Of a stretch of DNA of 64,000 nt, positions 26,093 through 34,887 are shown one piece after another. Position 1 is the first letter of the stretch. Each line of letters starts with the position of its first letter. The notes beneath the pieces were generated by a model, which saw nothing but the letters and a program-made list of their open reading frames with translations, was not told where the DNA came from and made no database searches. The position numbers were made by a program, and so were the translations under genes. The DNA is from UBA1847 sp942492205 (lineage in GTDB: Bacteria > Pseudomonadota > Gammaproteobacteria > Steroidobacterales > Woeseiaceae): NCBI GenBank assembly GCA_942492205.1, contig CALODT010000004.1, positions 124,001 to 188,000 on the forward strand, in the 5' to 3' direction.

Positions 26093-26114
26093 GTGTTATA
26101 GTCAACTATAACAC
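26093..26114. promoter_or_regulatory. Palindromic operator overlapping a promoter
   Basis: Perfect inverted repeat GTGTTATAGT-CA-ACTATAACAC. On the minus strand its centre forms TTGACT, a near-consensus -35, followed 15 bases later by TAGACT, aimed at the small-protein/GntR/ABC unit. Repressor binding here would block that promoter. The divergent sigma-factor gene begins 93 bases away. Confidence 0.62.
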
Positions 26115-26206
26115 TATGAGTTCCGCTTGCAAGCCCTTTTTGAGGGATCTGTTAACCCCGGCCGCCTCAATCCGCCGTTTACAGAGGTTCCGGGGAAGGA
26201 AATCCG

Positions 26207-26842
26207 ATGTCGGTGAGCGCAGAATCCGTGGCCAGGTCAGCGAAGGCACTTTTCAGCGAAGTGAGGCTCACCTATGCTCCAGCAATGGGCCACACACCCG
26301 ACGACAGCGCGCTGATGCTGCGCTACAAGGACGGCGACGTTGCCGCGTTTGAAGCCCTCTATCGACGCCACAACGATTCCCTGTATCGGTATCTGCTGCG
26401 ACTCTGCCGCCATCGCGACACGGCAGAGGACATTTTCCAGGACGTCTGGGGCAAGATTGTCAAAGCGCGCAGCAGTTACCGCCCTACTGCCAAATTCACA
26501 ACGTTCCTGTACCGTGTCGCTCACAACTGCTTTATCGACCATGTGCGCCGCAATAAACGCCATGCGAACAGCACCGAGATGCAAACCGAGCATTTCGCCC
26601 ATCCCGGCGAAACGCTGGAAACGGCCACAGAGCGTAGCCTGGCGAAGGAGCGCCTGGCCAAGGCGCTGCTCGATCTACCCGAAGAGCAGCGCGATGCTTT
26701 CCTGCTGCACGAGGAAGCTGGCCTGAGCGTTGACGAGATAGGCCTGGTGACCGGCACAAACCGTGAAACCGCCAAGAGCCGGCTGCGCTACGCCGTTAAA
26801 AAGCTCAGGGTTGCCATCGACGAGAAACCGGAGCGGTCATGA
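26207..26842 (+). CDS. ECF-type RNA polymerase sigma factor
   Basis: 211 residues. Region 2 (FEALYRRHNDSLYRYLLRLCRHRDTAEDIFQDVWGKI) and region 4 (LLDLPEEQRDAFLLHEEAGLSVDEIGLVTGTNRETAKSRL) are intact and there is no region 3, as in extracytoplasmic-function sigma factors. AAGGA six bases before ATG 26207 supports this start; an in-frame ATG at 26285 lacks one. The next gene overlaps by ATGA and encodes a single-span membrane protein, a probable anti-sigma factor. I found no obvious autoregulated ECF promoter upstream. Confidence 0.92.
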   Translation: MSVSAESVARSAKALFSEVRLTYAPAMGHTPDDSALMLRYKDGDVAAFEALYRRHNDSLYRYLLRLCRHRDTAEDIFQDVWGKIVKARSSYRPTAKFTTFLYRVAHNCFIDHVRRNKRHANSTEMQTEHFAHPGETLETATERSLAKERLAKALLDLPEEQRDAFLLHEEAGLSVDEIGLVTGTNRETAKSRLRYAVKKLRVAIDEKPERS

Positions 26843-27702
26843 GCAACGAACCCGAAAATCGCATTGCCGATCCACGCGTTACCGAGACCTACAGGGAATT
26901 GGCCAGCGAGCACGCACCGGCGCATCTGGACGAGCGGGTGTTGAAGATGGCCGCGGGCCATCGTACGCCCTACGGCCGGGCTCGAGCCTGGATACGCCCG
27001 GCCGCTTGGGCGGCGACGATTGCGCTCAGCTTCGGGATCGTCCTGGAACTGACGCAACTCCCTTCGTTTGACGTTGAAACAACGCCGCCACCGCCAACAT
27101 CGGCCATTGGCAGAAGTGCTGAGCGACAGGCGCCAGCGGACCACGCCGCACGGCCGATTCGACCATCGACGCCCGAACCGCTGCCAGCGGCAACCGTCGA
27201 GAAAGCTCGCGCACCCATTGCAGCGGAGCAGAAGAGTGTAGCCGCAGAAACCCCGGAATCTTCGCAAATGCCGGCCAGGGAGGAACTCGCCGCGCGCGCG
27301 ACAGCCGTCATGCAGGAAGCTGAAGACCTGGCGCAGGCGCGGACCGGCTCCGACAATCGTGCGGACCTCGTTTCCGCCCAGCCGGACAACGGTGACCCCG
27401 AGTCCGGAATCGCCGAGCCGATGTCGACAGGGTTTGCCGGGACTCGACAGGAGGAAGCCGACAGGCAGGCGGCAAGAAAGATGTCGCAGGAAGCTCGCGG
27501 CGCGGTCGCTTTACTGGCGGATGTCGATGATATGGCGCTTTCCGACCCCGCCTGTCTGCCATCCCAGCGCAAAGCGCCGGATGACTGGCTGGCCTGCATT
27601 CGCGACCTCCGGGAGCGCGGACTGGAGGTCCAGGCAGACGAGGAATACGAGGAATTTCAACGGCTATTTCCTGAATTCGACGACTCCATCACTGATAAGT
27701 AG
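26839..27702 (+). CDS. Single-span membrane protein, candidate anti-sigma factor
   Basis: 287 residues: a cytoplasmic N-terminus of about 50 residues with a helical segment (DPRVTETYRELASEHAPAHLDERVLKMA), one membrane span (about 53-72), a long Pro/Ala/Glu-rich linker, and a C-terminal module (DPACLPSQRKAPDDWLACIRDL, then EEFQRLFPEF). No ZAS zinc motif is visible. Gene order and the 4-base overlap with the sigma gene suggest it controls that factor; this is inference. The C-terminal module with its two cysteines could be the sensing part. Confidence 0.72.
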   Translation: MSNEPENRIADPRVTETYRELASEHAPAHLDERVLKMAAGHRTPYGRARAWIRPAAWAATIALSFGIVLELTQLPSFDVETTPPPPTSAIGRSAERQAPADHAARPIRPSTPEPLPAATVEKARAPIAAEQKSVAAETPESSQMPAREELAARATAVMQEAEDLAQARTGSDNRADLVSAQPDNGDPESGIAEPMSTGFAGTRQEEADRQAARKMSQEARGAVALLADVDDMALSDPACLPSQRKAPDDWLACIRDLRERGLEVQADEEYEEFQRLFPEFDDSITDK

Positions 27703-27731
27703 ACGCCACCCGTGTCTGATTGCTGCGCCGA

Positions 27732-27740
27732 TGCTAAAAT
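27732..27740 (+). promoter_or_regulatory. Candidate extended -10 promoter of mdh
   Basis: TGCTAAAAT is an extended -10 (TGn plus TAAAAT), 39 bases before the mdh ATG. The -35 region is poor, as is common with extended -10 promoters. Confidence 0.42.
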
Positions 27741-27779
27741 CGCTGGGCATTTCGCGCATCCAGAATCAGGGAACCAATA

Positions 27780-28757
27780 ATGAAAGCACCCGTTCGCGTC
27801 ACTATTACTGGCGCTGCCGGCCAGATTGGCTATCAGCTCGCCTTCAGAATCGCTTCCGGCCAGATGCTGGGCGATGACCAGCCGGTCATATTGCAGCTAC
27901 TGGAAATCCCCCCGGCGCTTCCCGCATTGAACGGCGTGGTTATGGAACTCAATGACTGTGCCTTTGCAACGCTTGCCGGCATCGTGGCAACCGATGACGC
28001 CAATACCGCTTTCAAGGACAGCGACTACGCGTTGCTGGTGGGCGCACGACCGCGCGGTCCCGGTATGGAGCGCAAGGACCTGTTGCAGGCCAATGCCGCT
28101 ATTTTCTCGGTACAGGGCAAAGCGATGAATGATCACGCAAGCAGCAATATACGCGTGCTCGTTGTCGGCAACCCGGCCAACACCAACGCGCTTATTGCCA
28201 GCAGCAATGCGCCCGACATCGACCCGCGAAACTTCACTGCGATGACGCGGCTCGACCACAACCGTGCCAAAGCGCAGCTGGCAGCGAAGACCAACAGCCA
28301 TGTGAACGATATTCGTCGCATGACGATATGGGGCAATCATTCGGCGACGCAGTACCCGGATGTCAATCACGCCACCGTGGCAGGCCAGGCAGCAACTAAA
28401 CTGGTCGAGCAGTCGTGGCTTGCCGACGAGTTTATCCCGGTTGTGCAGCAGCGTGGTGCGGCGATCATTGAGGCACGGGGCGCGTCGTCCGCCGCTTCCG
28501 CAGCATCGGCGGCAATCGACCACATGCATGACTGGGCGCTCGGCACACCGGGTGACGATTGGGTCAGCATGGCTATTCCGGCCGACGGCAGCTACGGCAT
28601 CGAAGCCGGCATCGTGTATTCCTACCCGGTGCGCTGTCGCGACGGCCAGTATGAAATTGTGCAGGATCTTCCCATCGACGACTTTAGTCGCGAACGTATG
28701 AACGCTACCGAGGCCGAGCTTCGCGAAGAACGCGCCGCGATTGAAGATCTGCTGTAG
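27780..28757 (+). CDS. mdh: Malate dehydrogenase
   Basis: 325 residues, NAD-dependent oxidation of malate to oxaloacetate in the citric acid cycle. ITGAAGQIGYQLAFRIASG is the nucleotide-binding loop, GARPRGPGMERKDLL carries the mobile-loop arginines, VVGNPANTNALIA and MTRLDHNRA follow, and the catalytic His lies in IWGNHSATQYPD. This is the longer, cytosolic-eukaryote-like MDH type found in many bacteria. AGGGAA lies seven bases before the ATG. It is probably monocistronic. Confidence 0.96.
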   Translation: MKAPVRVTITGAAGQIGYQLAFRIASGQMLGDDQPVILQLLEIPPALPALNGVVMELNDCAFATLAGIVATDDANTAFKDSDYALLVGARPRGPGMERKDLLQANAAIFSVQGKAMNDHASSNIRVLVVGNPANTNALIASSNAPDIDPRNFTAMTRLDHNRAKAQLAAKTNSHVNDIRRMTIWGNHSATQYPDVNHATVAGQAATKLVEQSWLADEFIPVVQQRGAAIIEARGASSAASAASAAIDHMHDWALGTPGDDWVSMAIPADGSYGIEAGIVYSYPVRCRDGQYEIVQDLPIDDFSRERMNATEAELREERAAIEDLL

Positions 28758-28820
28758 AGTTTTTTTTCGGCATCGCCCGATTGCGATACCGTTTCTTATT
28801 GACCTTGCGAGGTGTACGAC

Positions 28821-31433
28821 TTGTCCGGTTTTCTAGTAAGTTTGTTCTGGCTGCTGCTGTTCGTTGGCGGCGGCATCTATCTGGCCTATCAGCGCGTGGA
28901 TCTGCGCACATCGACCATCGCTGCGGGCATCGCATTGGCCGCGTACTGGGTGTTCGGTGACGGCTATGTTATCTGGAAGCTCTTCCTGACGCTGCTGTTC
29001 GGCGTCATGGTAGTACCGAACCTGGTGGAGGTGCGGCGCGAGAAAATCACCAAACCGCTGCTCTCTATCTATCGCAAGATGCTGCCATCGATGTCCGATA
29101 CCGAGCGTGAAGCGCTCGAAGCCGGCAATGTCTGGTGGGATGGCGAGCTGTTCTCCGGCATGCCCGAATGGGACAAACTCATGTCCTACCCCGCGCCGAA
29201 GCTCTCGGATGAAGAACAGGCGTTCCTGGACGGCCCTTGCGAAGAGCTCTGCAGGATGCTCGATGACTGGGAAATCTGTCACGAACGGGCAGACATGCCA
29301 AAGGCAGTATGGGATTACATCATCGAGAAGAAATTCTTCGCGATGATCATTCCGAAGCGCTACGGAGGACTGGAGTTCTCTGCTTATGCCAATGCAGCTG
29401 TCATTACCAAGCTTGCAAGCCGCAACGCGACCGCATCTTCGACTGTTGGTGTGCCCAACTCGCTAGGACCGGCTGAGCTTTTATTGCATTACGGCACGGA
29501 AGAGCAGAAAGACCGCTACCTGCCGGGACTGGCCGCCGGTACCGAGATTCCCTGTTTTGCGCTGACATCACCGCAGGCCGGATCGGATGCGGCATCGCTG
29601 ATCGATAGCGGCGTTGTCTGCAAGGGGACCTGGAATGGCAAGACAATCACGGGTATCCGGCTGAACTGGAACAAGCGATATATCACGCTGGCCCCGGTTG
29701 CCACCGTATTGGGGCTGGCGTTCAAGCTGTATGACCCGGACAACCTGATCGGCGAACAAAAGGAATACGGCATAACCGCCGCCCTGATTCCGACCGATAC
29801 GCCGGGCGTCGAGGTCGGAAGACGGCATTACCCGCTATCTGTCGCATTTCAGAACGGACCGACATCGGGCAAGGACGTCTTTGTGCCGCTCGACTACATC
29901 ATCGGCGGCCCCGAGATGGCGGGCAAGGGCTGGAAGATGCTTGTGGAGCTGCTGTCTGTCGGACGCGCGATTACGCTGCCATCGACCTCATCCGGTGGTG
30001 GCCAGGCCGCCAGCTACGCGACTGGCGCTTATGCGGTGATTCGCAAGCAGTTCAATACGTCGATCGCCAATTTCGAAGGTGTCGGCGAAGCGATCGCACG
30101 CATAGCCGGGCACACTTATACAATGAATGCGGCTGTTGCCGTGACAGCCGGCGCGATCGACCAGGGCGAGAAACCCGCGGTACCCTCTGCCATCCTGAAG
30201 TACCACTGCACGGAGCTTGGCCGCAAGGTCGCCAACGATGCAATGGACGTACACGGTGGTAAGGCGGTGATGATGGGCCCGAACAACTACCTCGGGCGCG
30301 CCTACATGGCAACACCCATCGCGATAACCGTCGAAGGTGCGAATATTCTTACCCGCAGCCTGATCATCTACGGCCAGGGCGCGATTCGCTGCCACCCGTT
30401 CGTGCTCAGGGAATTGCATGCGGCCGCCGACGAAGACCAGGACCGCGGACTCATCGAATTCGATGACGCACTCTTCGGTCATATTGGTTATGCGATCAGC
30501 AATATGGCGCGATCCTTCTTCCTTGCGCTCACGCATGCGAAGTTCAGTCGTGTGCCGCTAAACACACCGACACGTCGCTATTACCAGAACATCAATCGCT
30601 ACAGCGCCGGGTTCGCGCTGGCCTCGGATTTCGCGATGCTCACGCTCGGTGGCGAACTCAAGAAACGTGAGCTGCTGTCGGCACGACTCGGAGATGTTCT
30701 GAGCTCGATGTACCTGGCCTCCACGGTACTCAAGCACTTCGAGAACCAGGGTCGGCGCGCAACCGATCTGCCGCTTGTCGAGTGGTCGGTACGCACGCTC
30801 ATGTACCAGGCTCAGGAATCGCTGCATGCGTTTCTCTTGAATTTCCCGAATCGACCGGTTGCGGCGCTGCTGCGTTTCTTTATTTTCCCTCGCGGACGGA
30901 CCTACTCGTCGCCGTCGGACGAAATAGCCTCCCGGGTCGTAGAGCTCGCGACAACGCCTGGCGAGGCACGTGAGCGCCTCAGCGAGCTGGCTTATACGAC
31001 GCTCGAGCCCGGCAACCCGCTTGGCCTGCTGCAGGAAGCCCTGGAGCTGACCAAGAAGCACATGCCGCTGGAACGACGCCTGCGACAGGCCCGCAAGGAG
31101 GGCCTCATTCAGGCCGACTACCTTGGCACGCAGATCGACGAAGCTGAAAAGGCGCAGGTCATCAGCAAGGCCGAAGCACGCGGCTTGCGGGAGTACCACG
31201 ACAAGGTAGACGCGTTGTTAGCCGTGGATGACTTCACCACCGAGGAGTTGGCCCGAGTGCACTCGGGCGCGGTGCGAACCGCTGCGGAAACGAAGCCGGT
31301 CGCGAGTGAGGCCGACGACAAGAAGGGCGCAAGCAAGAAGAAAGCAGCCGTTAAGCGGGTTGCCAAGAAGAAACCGGCAGCCAAGCGAGTGACCAAGAAG
31401 AAAGCGTCGAGCAAGAAGACCAGGAAAGCCTGA
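28821..31433 (+). CDS. fadE: Acyl-CoA dehydrogenase FadE with Lys-rich C-terminal tail
   Basis: FAD enzyme for the first step of fatty-acid beta-oxidation, in the large FadE form. Two N-terminal membrane segments (LVSLFWLLLFVGGGIYLAY and a second near residue 35) precede the catalytic domain (FALTSPQAGSDAAS, AKGWKMLVELLSVGRAI, ILTRSLIIYGQGAIRCHPF). TTG 28821 has GAGG eight bases upstream; a GTG at 28812 overlaps that site and so is unlikely. About 870 residues, longer than the roughly 815 of E. coli FadE. The excess is a 37-residue tail over half Lys/Arg (repeats such as AKKKPAAKR and TKKKASSKK), resembling histone H1 tails. Confidence 0.93.
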   Translation: MSGFLVSLFWLLLFVGGGIYLAYQRVDLRTSTIAAGIALAAYWVFGDGYVIWKLFLTLLFGVMVVPNLVEVRREKITKPLLSIYRKMLPSMSDTEREALEAGNVWWDGELFSGMPEWDKLMSYPAPKLSDEEQAFLDGPCEELCRMLDDWEICHERADMPKAVWDYIIEKKFFAMIIPKRYGGLEFSAYANAAVITKLASRNATASSTVGVPNSLGPAELLLHYGTEEQKDRYLPGLAAGTEIPCFALTSPQAGSDAASLIDSGVVCKGTWNGKTITGIRLNWNKRYITLAPVATVLGLAFKLYDPDNLIGEQKEYGITAALIPTDTPGVEVGRRHYPLSVAFQNGPTSGKDVFVPLDYIIGGPEMAGKGWKMLVELLSVGRAITLPSTSSGGGQAASYATGAYAVIRKQFNTSIANFEGVGEAIARIAGHTYTMNAAVAVTAGAIDQGEKPAVPSAILKYHCTELGRKVANDAMDVHGGKAVMMGPNNYLGRAYMATPIAITVEGANILTRSLIIYGQGAIRCHPFVLRELHAAADEDQDRGLIEFDDALFGHIGYAISNMARSFFLALTHAKFSRVPLNTPTRRYYQNINRYSAGFALASDFAMLTLGGELKKRELLSARLGDVLSSMYLASTVLKHFENQGRRATDLPLVEWSVRTLMYQAQESLHAFLLNFPNRPVAALLRFFIFPRGRTYSSPSDEIASRVVELATTPGEARERLSELAYTTLEPGNPLGLLQEALELTKKHMPLERRLRQARKEGLIQADYLGTQIDEAEKAQVISKAEARGLREYHDKVDALLAVDDFTTEELARVHSGAVRTAAETKPVASEADDKKGASKKKAAVKRVAKKKPAAKRVTKKKASSKKTRKA

Positions 31434-31441
31434 CAGGCCTC

Positions 31442-32821
31442 ATGACCGCTGCCGGGCCACTTTTCGAATTAAGGATTCGGGTCGGCCCTGACGCAGCTGC
31501 AGGGGTTTCGGAGTGGCTGGAAGAGGTCCGCGATCAAGCTGGGCAGGAAGCCGGCGTTACCGATGTGCGGGCCTTCGAGTCGCGCGACGACGATGCCAGC
31601 CAGCTGTGGGTCTTGCAGCTGCAGTTTGAGGATGAAGCTGCGGTCGATGAGTGCCGGAGCAGCTTCATCGCCAACCTGGAGCTACAGCTCGAACAAGGAT
31701 TCGGCGATGCGGTCAGCTCAACGGGTCGCCTGCTGCGCGAAGAATCGATCGCCGAATTGCCGCTCGGTAGCCCCAACTGCCTGAACTGTGGTGCCCGTCT
31801 GAGCGGCCAGTACTGCGGCGTCTGCGGGCAGCGGGCGCGCAACCGGCTGATCCGTCTGTGGGAGCTGATCAGCGACGCATTCGGTGACCTGTTCGAGCTC
31901 GACTCGCGACTGTGGCGCACGCTGATTCCACTGCTCATGCGACCGGGTCAGCTGACGCGCGACTACCTTGAGGGTCGCCGCGCGCGTTACATGCCGCCGT
32001 TCCGTACGTACCTCGTTTTGAGCGTCATCTTCTTCGTGGTCGCATTCTTCGATCCCCGCGAAGATCTCAGCCTGTTGTTTGAACCGGCACCGGACCCTGC
32101 GCCGGAAGAGCAGGCGGAGCGGGAGGCGCAGGCTGCGGCGGCGAAGAAGGAGCTGCTCGATGAGCTCGCCGCCGAGGGCATCATCGTCGGCAATGACATT
32201 CCCGGCGACGCAGAGCGCAACGACGATGACATCGCAGAGCCTGCGGACGCCATCAATAACGGCTTCAACATCCAGATCGATGACGATACCGGCGACTGCA
32301 ATGTCGAAGCCGGCGACCTGGAGGAACTGCCGGAGTGGTTCAAGAGGCGCTTCACGCCCGACCGGATCAAGCAGGTCTGCGAAAAGGTCACTGCGGATGG
32401 CGGCAAGTCGTTTGTCGACGTGTTGCTGGACAATGTCCCGGTGGCACTGATCGTGTTACTGCCGCTCATGGCGCTGGTATTGAAGTTCCTCTACCCGCTG
32501 TCGCGCCGTTATTTCGTCGAGCACCTGCTGTTCGTCATCCACTACCACGCCTTCTTTTTCCTGATTCTCATCCTGCAAATTCTGCTTGCGCGTGTCGCAG
32601 CGTCGATACAGGTTCCGGCAATCGGCCAGGTCCTCGCCGTGGTCGTATCGCTGTATATTCCGGTATACCTGTACATGGCGATGCGCCACGTCTATGGTCA
32701 GGGACGATTTGTGACGTTTTTGAAGTACCTGGCGCTGGTGGTTGCGTATAACATCGGTACCGCATTCACGATGCTCGGCGCCGTGCTCTGGGCTGGTGTC
32801 AGTCTGATACAACCTGCATAG
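31442..32821 (+). CDS. DUF4286-DUF3667 membrane protein
   Basis: 459 residues. The first 100 resemble the DUF4286 ferredoxin-like fold (LFELRIRVGPDAAAGVSEWLEE ... FGDAVSSTGRLLREE split by a typical acidic middle). A zinc ribbon follows (CLNCGARL and YCGVCGQR, near 113-132), then the DUF3667 signature (RPGQLTRDYLEGRRARYMPPF) and about five membrane segments. An acidic loop of about 110 residues (240-350) separates the first span from the last four. Function is unknown for both families; it is likely an inner-membrane protein. It starts nine bases after fadE and is followed at eight bases by a lipoprotein gene, so the three may form one transcript. Confidence 0.82.
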   Translation: MTAAGPLFELRIRVGPDAAAGVSEWLEEVRDQAGQEAGVTDVRAFESRDDDASQLWVLQLQFEDEAAVDECRSSFIANLELQLEQGFGDAVSSTGRLLREESIAELPLGSPNCLNCGARLSGQYCGVCGQRARNRLIRLWELISDAFGDLFELDSRLWRTLIPLLMRPGQLTRDYLEGRRARYMPPFRTYLVLSVIFFVVAFFDPREDLSLLFEPAPDPAPEEQAEREAQAAAAKKELLDELAAEGIIVGNDIPGDAERNDDDIAEPADAINNGFNIQIDDDTGDCNVEAGDLEELPEWFKRRFTPDRIKQVCEKVTADGGKSFVDVLLDNVPVALIVLLPLMALVLKFLYPLSRRYFVEHLLFVIHYHAFFFLILILQILLARVAASIQVPAIGQVLAVVVSLYIPVYLYMAMRHVYGQGRFVTFLKYLALVVAYNIGTAFTMLGAVLWAGVSLIQPA

Positions 32822-32829
32822 GGGAAATA

Positions 32830-33333
32830 ATGATGCGATTCACGCGACTTTCCGCGTCTTTTCTCATACTGTCGCTCGGCCTCACCGCCTGCGGCGAAAA
32901 AACCGTCGATGAAGCCGCCGACGAGCAGCCGCTCGCCGAGGGCGCCCACCACGCTGAGGCACCGGCCGCCATCCTTGAACGCACCCCGGCGCCGCCAGGC
33001 GCCCGGGTATTTTTCATAACGCCGAAGGACGGTGACACGGTCTCCAGCCCGGTTGCAATCGAGTTTGGCATCGAGGGCATGAGTGTCGCGAAGGCCGGGG
33101 TCGAGCAGCCGGATTCCGGTCATCATCACCTCTTGATCGACACCGACCTGCCCGATCTGGGATTGCCTATTCCGGCGGACTCGAATCACATCCATTTCGG
33201 CGACGGCAGCACTTCGACAGAAATAAGCCTCGAACCCGGGACGCATTCCCTGCGCATGCTGCTTGGAGACTACCGGCATGTTCCGCACGAACCGGCGATT
33301 GTGTCTGACCCGATTTCGATCACAGTCGAATAA
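32830..33333 (+). CDS. DUF4399-family lipoprotein
   Basis: 167 residues with a lipoprotein signal peptide (lipobox LTAC at about 18-21). The C-terminal domain carries the DUF4399 pattern: FFITPKDGDTVSSPVAIEFGIEGM, then HHHLLIDTD, HIHFGDGSTSTEISL and GTHSLRMLLGDYRHVPH. The many histidines suggest metal binding, but the function of the family is unknown. AGGGGAAAT precedes two tandem ATG codons; I take the first. A promoter for the next gene begins just after its stop. Confidence 0.88.
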   Translation: MMRFTRLSASFLILSLGLTACGEKTVDEAADEQPLAEGAHHAEAPAAILERTPAPPGARVFFITPKDGDTVSSPVAIEFGIEGMSVAKAGVEQPDSGHHHLLIDTDLPDLGLPIPADSNHIHFGDGSTSTEISLEPGTHSLRMLLGDYRHVPHEPAIVSDPISITVE

Positions 33334-33338
33334 ATTGG

Positions 33339-33367
33339 TTGAGTGATATCGCCGGGACCACTAAAAT
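33339..33367 (+). promoter_or_regulatory. Sigma-70 promoter of mvaS
   Basis: TTGAGT (33339-33344) and TAAAAT (33362-33367) have the ideal 17-base spacing. The start would fall near 33374, 25 bases before the ATG at 33399, which also rules out the longer open frame beginning at 33339. Confidence 0.58.
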
Positions 33368-33398
33368 CCTAGGGTTCCGTCTTCCTCAGTCTCGAGAC

Positions 33399-34877
33399 AT
33401 GTCCAGATCCAGCAAAGCGATTGGTATCAGCGGCCTCGCCGCCTACGTCCCGCCCTATCGGGTATGGCTCGAGGACTGGTGTGACTGGACGGATAACCAG
33501 TGGCCCAAGATTCGCGAGGTTGTCGGGCGCAGTTTCCGCGTGCGCGGCCCGAATCAAAGCGTCTACACCATGGCCGCCAATGCTGTATTGCGATTGATCG
33601 AGCAATACGATATCGATCCGTCGCGGGTCAAGTTTCTTGGGCTGGGCACCGAATCAAGCACGGACAACTCGGCTGGCGCCATCGTTGTCAAGGGTATGGT
33701 GGACGAGGCGTTGATTTCGCGCGGCAAGCCACCAATTTCGCGCAGCTGCGAAGTTCCGGAATTCAAGCACGCCTGCCTGGGCGGTGTTTACGGCATGAAA
33801 GGTGCGATTCGCCACCTTGCGCTTGACGGCCAGGGCAGCCAGGCCATCGTCGTCTGCGCCGACATAGCCGAGTACGCGAGAGGCAGTTCGGGTGAGCCCA
33901 CGCAGGGTGCCGGTGCCGTCGCCATGCTGCTGGAGGAAGATCCGAAGCTCGCTGTCGTCGACCTGATCGGCTCCGGCTCGGCCTCGGACTATCGCATCAT
34001 GGACTTCCGTAAACCGATGCTGCGGTTTTGTGGCCAGGATCGTTCGGAGTCGCACCAGGTACAGGACTTCCCGGTCTTCAACGGCAAGTACTCCACAACC
34101 TGCTACGTCGACGAAACACTGCATGCTCTCAACGACATGTATACGAAGCGTAGCCTGGAGCCGAGCGAATACCTGCGCTCCTTGCGCACGGTGTTCCTGC
34201 ATCGACCATACAGGCGTATGCCGGAAACTGGCTGGGCCGTTTCCTACCTGTTTGCACTAAGCAAGGGCAGCGCCGAGGATCGCGCCGAACTGGCATCCTA
34301 TTGCTACGAAGCGGGGATCGATGCCGAGGCCATGATGGTCGAGATGACGAGCAAGCCGGCGGTGACCGCCCTCGCGAGTCCGGAGAAGCTGCAGTACGAG
34401 GCCTATCCGCTAACGATGGCGGCGCTGCGCGCGTTTCGGGCCTCGCGACACTATCGGAAAGAAATTCTCGACAAGCTTGCGCTTGGCAGCGACACGATGC
34501 TGGACCTTGGCAATCTCTACACGGCGGCGTTGCCGGCATGGATGGCCGCTGGTTTCGAGCAGGCACTGGACGAAGATTCGCTGCAGGTCGGCGAAGAGGT
34601 GCTGACGCTGGGCTACGGCAGCGGCGATGCGGCTGAAGTAATCCCGTTCTTTATGGCCGACGGCTGGCGCGAGGCAACAGCGAAGATCAAGTTCGCCGAG
34701 GCCATGAATTTCGCAGTCGACCTGGATCGAGAACAATACGAGTCTCTTCATGACGGCCGTCACGTCCGAGGCCTCGACTACGTGGCAAGCAATGAGTTCG
34801 TCATAGATCGCGTCGGCGGCAGTGACGAGCGTCACTTCAGCGACCTGGGGATCGAGTACTACAAGTTCATCGCCTAA
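33399..34877 (+). CDS. mvaS: Hydroxymethylglutaryl-CoA synthase
   Basis: Condenses acetyl-CoA with acetoacetyl-CoA to HMG-CoA, the entry step of the mevalonate pathway. 492 residues of the thiolase fold. The catalytic Glu lies in GLGTESSTDN (E85), the nucleophile in FKHACLGGVYG (C126; the usual Tyr after ACx is Leu), and the His in FLHRPYRRMPETG. It is longer than the roughly 390-residue firmicute MvaS and has a different C-terminal half, so it belongs to a divergent subgroup. It has its own promoter and converges on idi with ten bases between stops, facing the rest of the pathway genes. Confidence 0.88.
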   Translation: MSRSSKAIGISGLAAYVPPYRVWLEDWCDWTDNQWPKIREVVGRSFRVRGPNQSVYTMAANAVLRLIEQYDIDPSRVKFLGLGTESSTDNSAGAIVVKGMVDEALISRGKPPISRSCEVPEFKHACLGGVYGMKGAIRHLALDGQGSQAIVVCADIAEYARGSSGEPTQGAGAVAMLLEEDPKLAVVDLIGSGSASDYRIMDFRKPMLRFCGQDRSESHQVQDFPVFNGKYSTTCYVDETLHALNDMYTKRSLEPSEYLRSLRTVFLHRPYRRMPETGWAVSYLFALSKGSAEDRAELASYCYEAGIDAEAMMVEMTSKPAVTALASPEKLQYEAYPLTMAALRAFRASRHYRKEILDKLALGSDTMLDLGNLYTAALPAWMAAGFEQALDEDSLQVGEEVLTLGYGSGDAAEVIPFFMADGWREATAKIKFAEAMNFAVDLDREQYESLHDGRHVRGLDYVASNEFVIDRVGGSDERHFSDLGIEYYKFIA

Positions 34878-34887
34878 GCGCCCGGCA

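Noticed and set aside
31323..31430. Lysine-rich fadE tail as the product of a frameshift
   Set aside because: The frame continues unbroken from the catalytic region and ends at a stop eight bases before the next gene, with consistent repeats at protein level.
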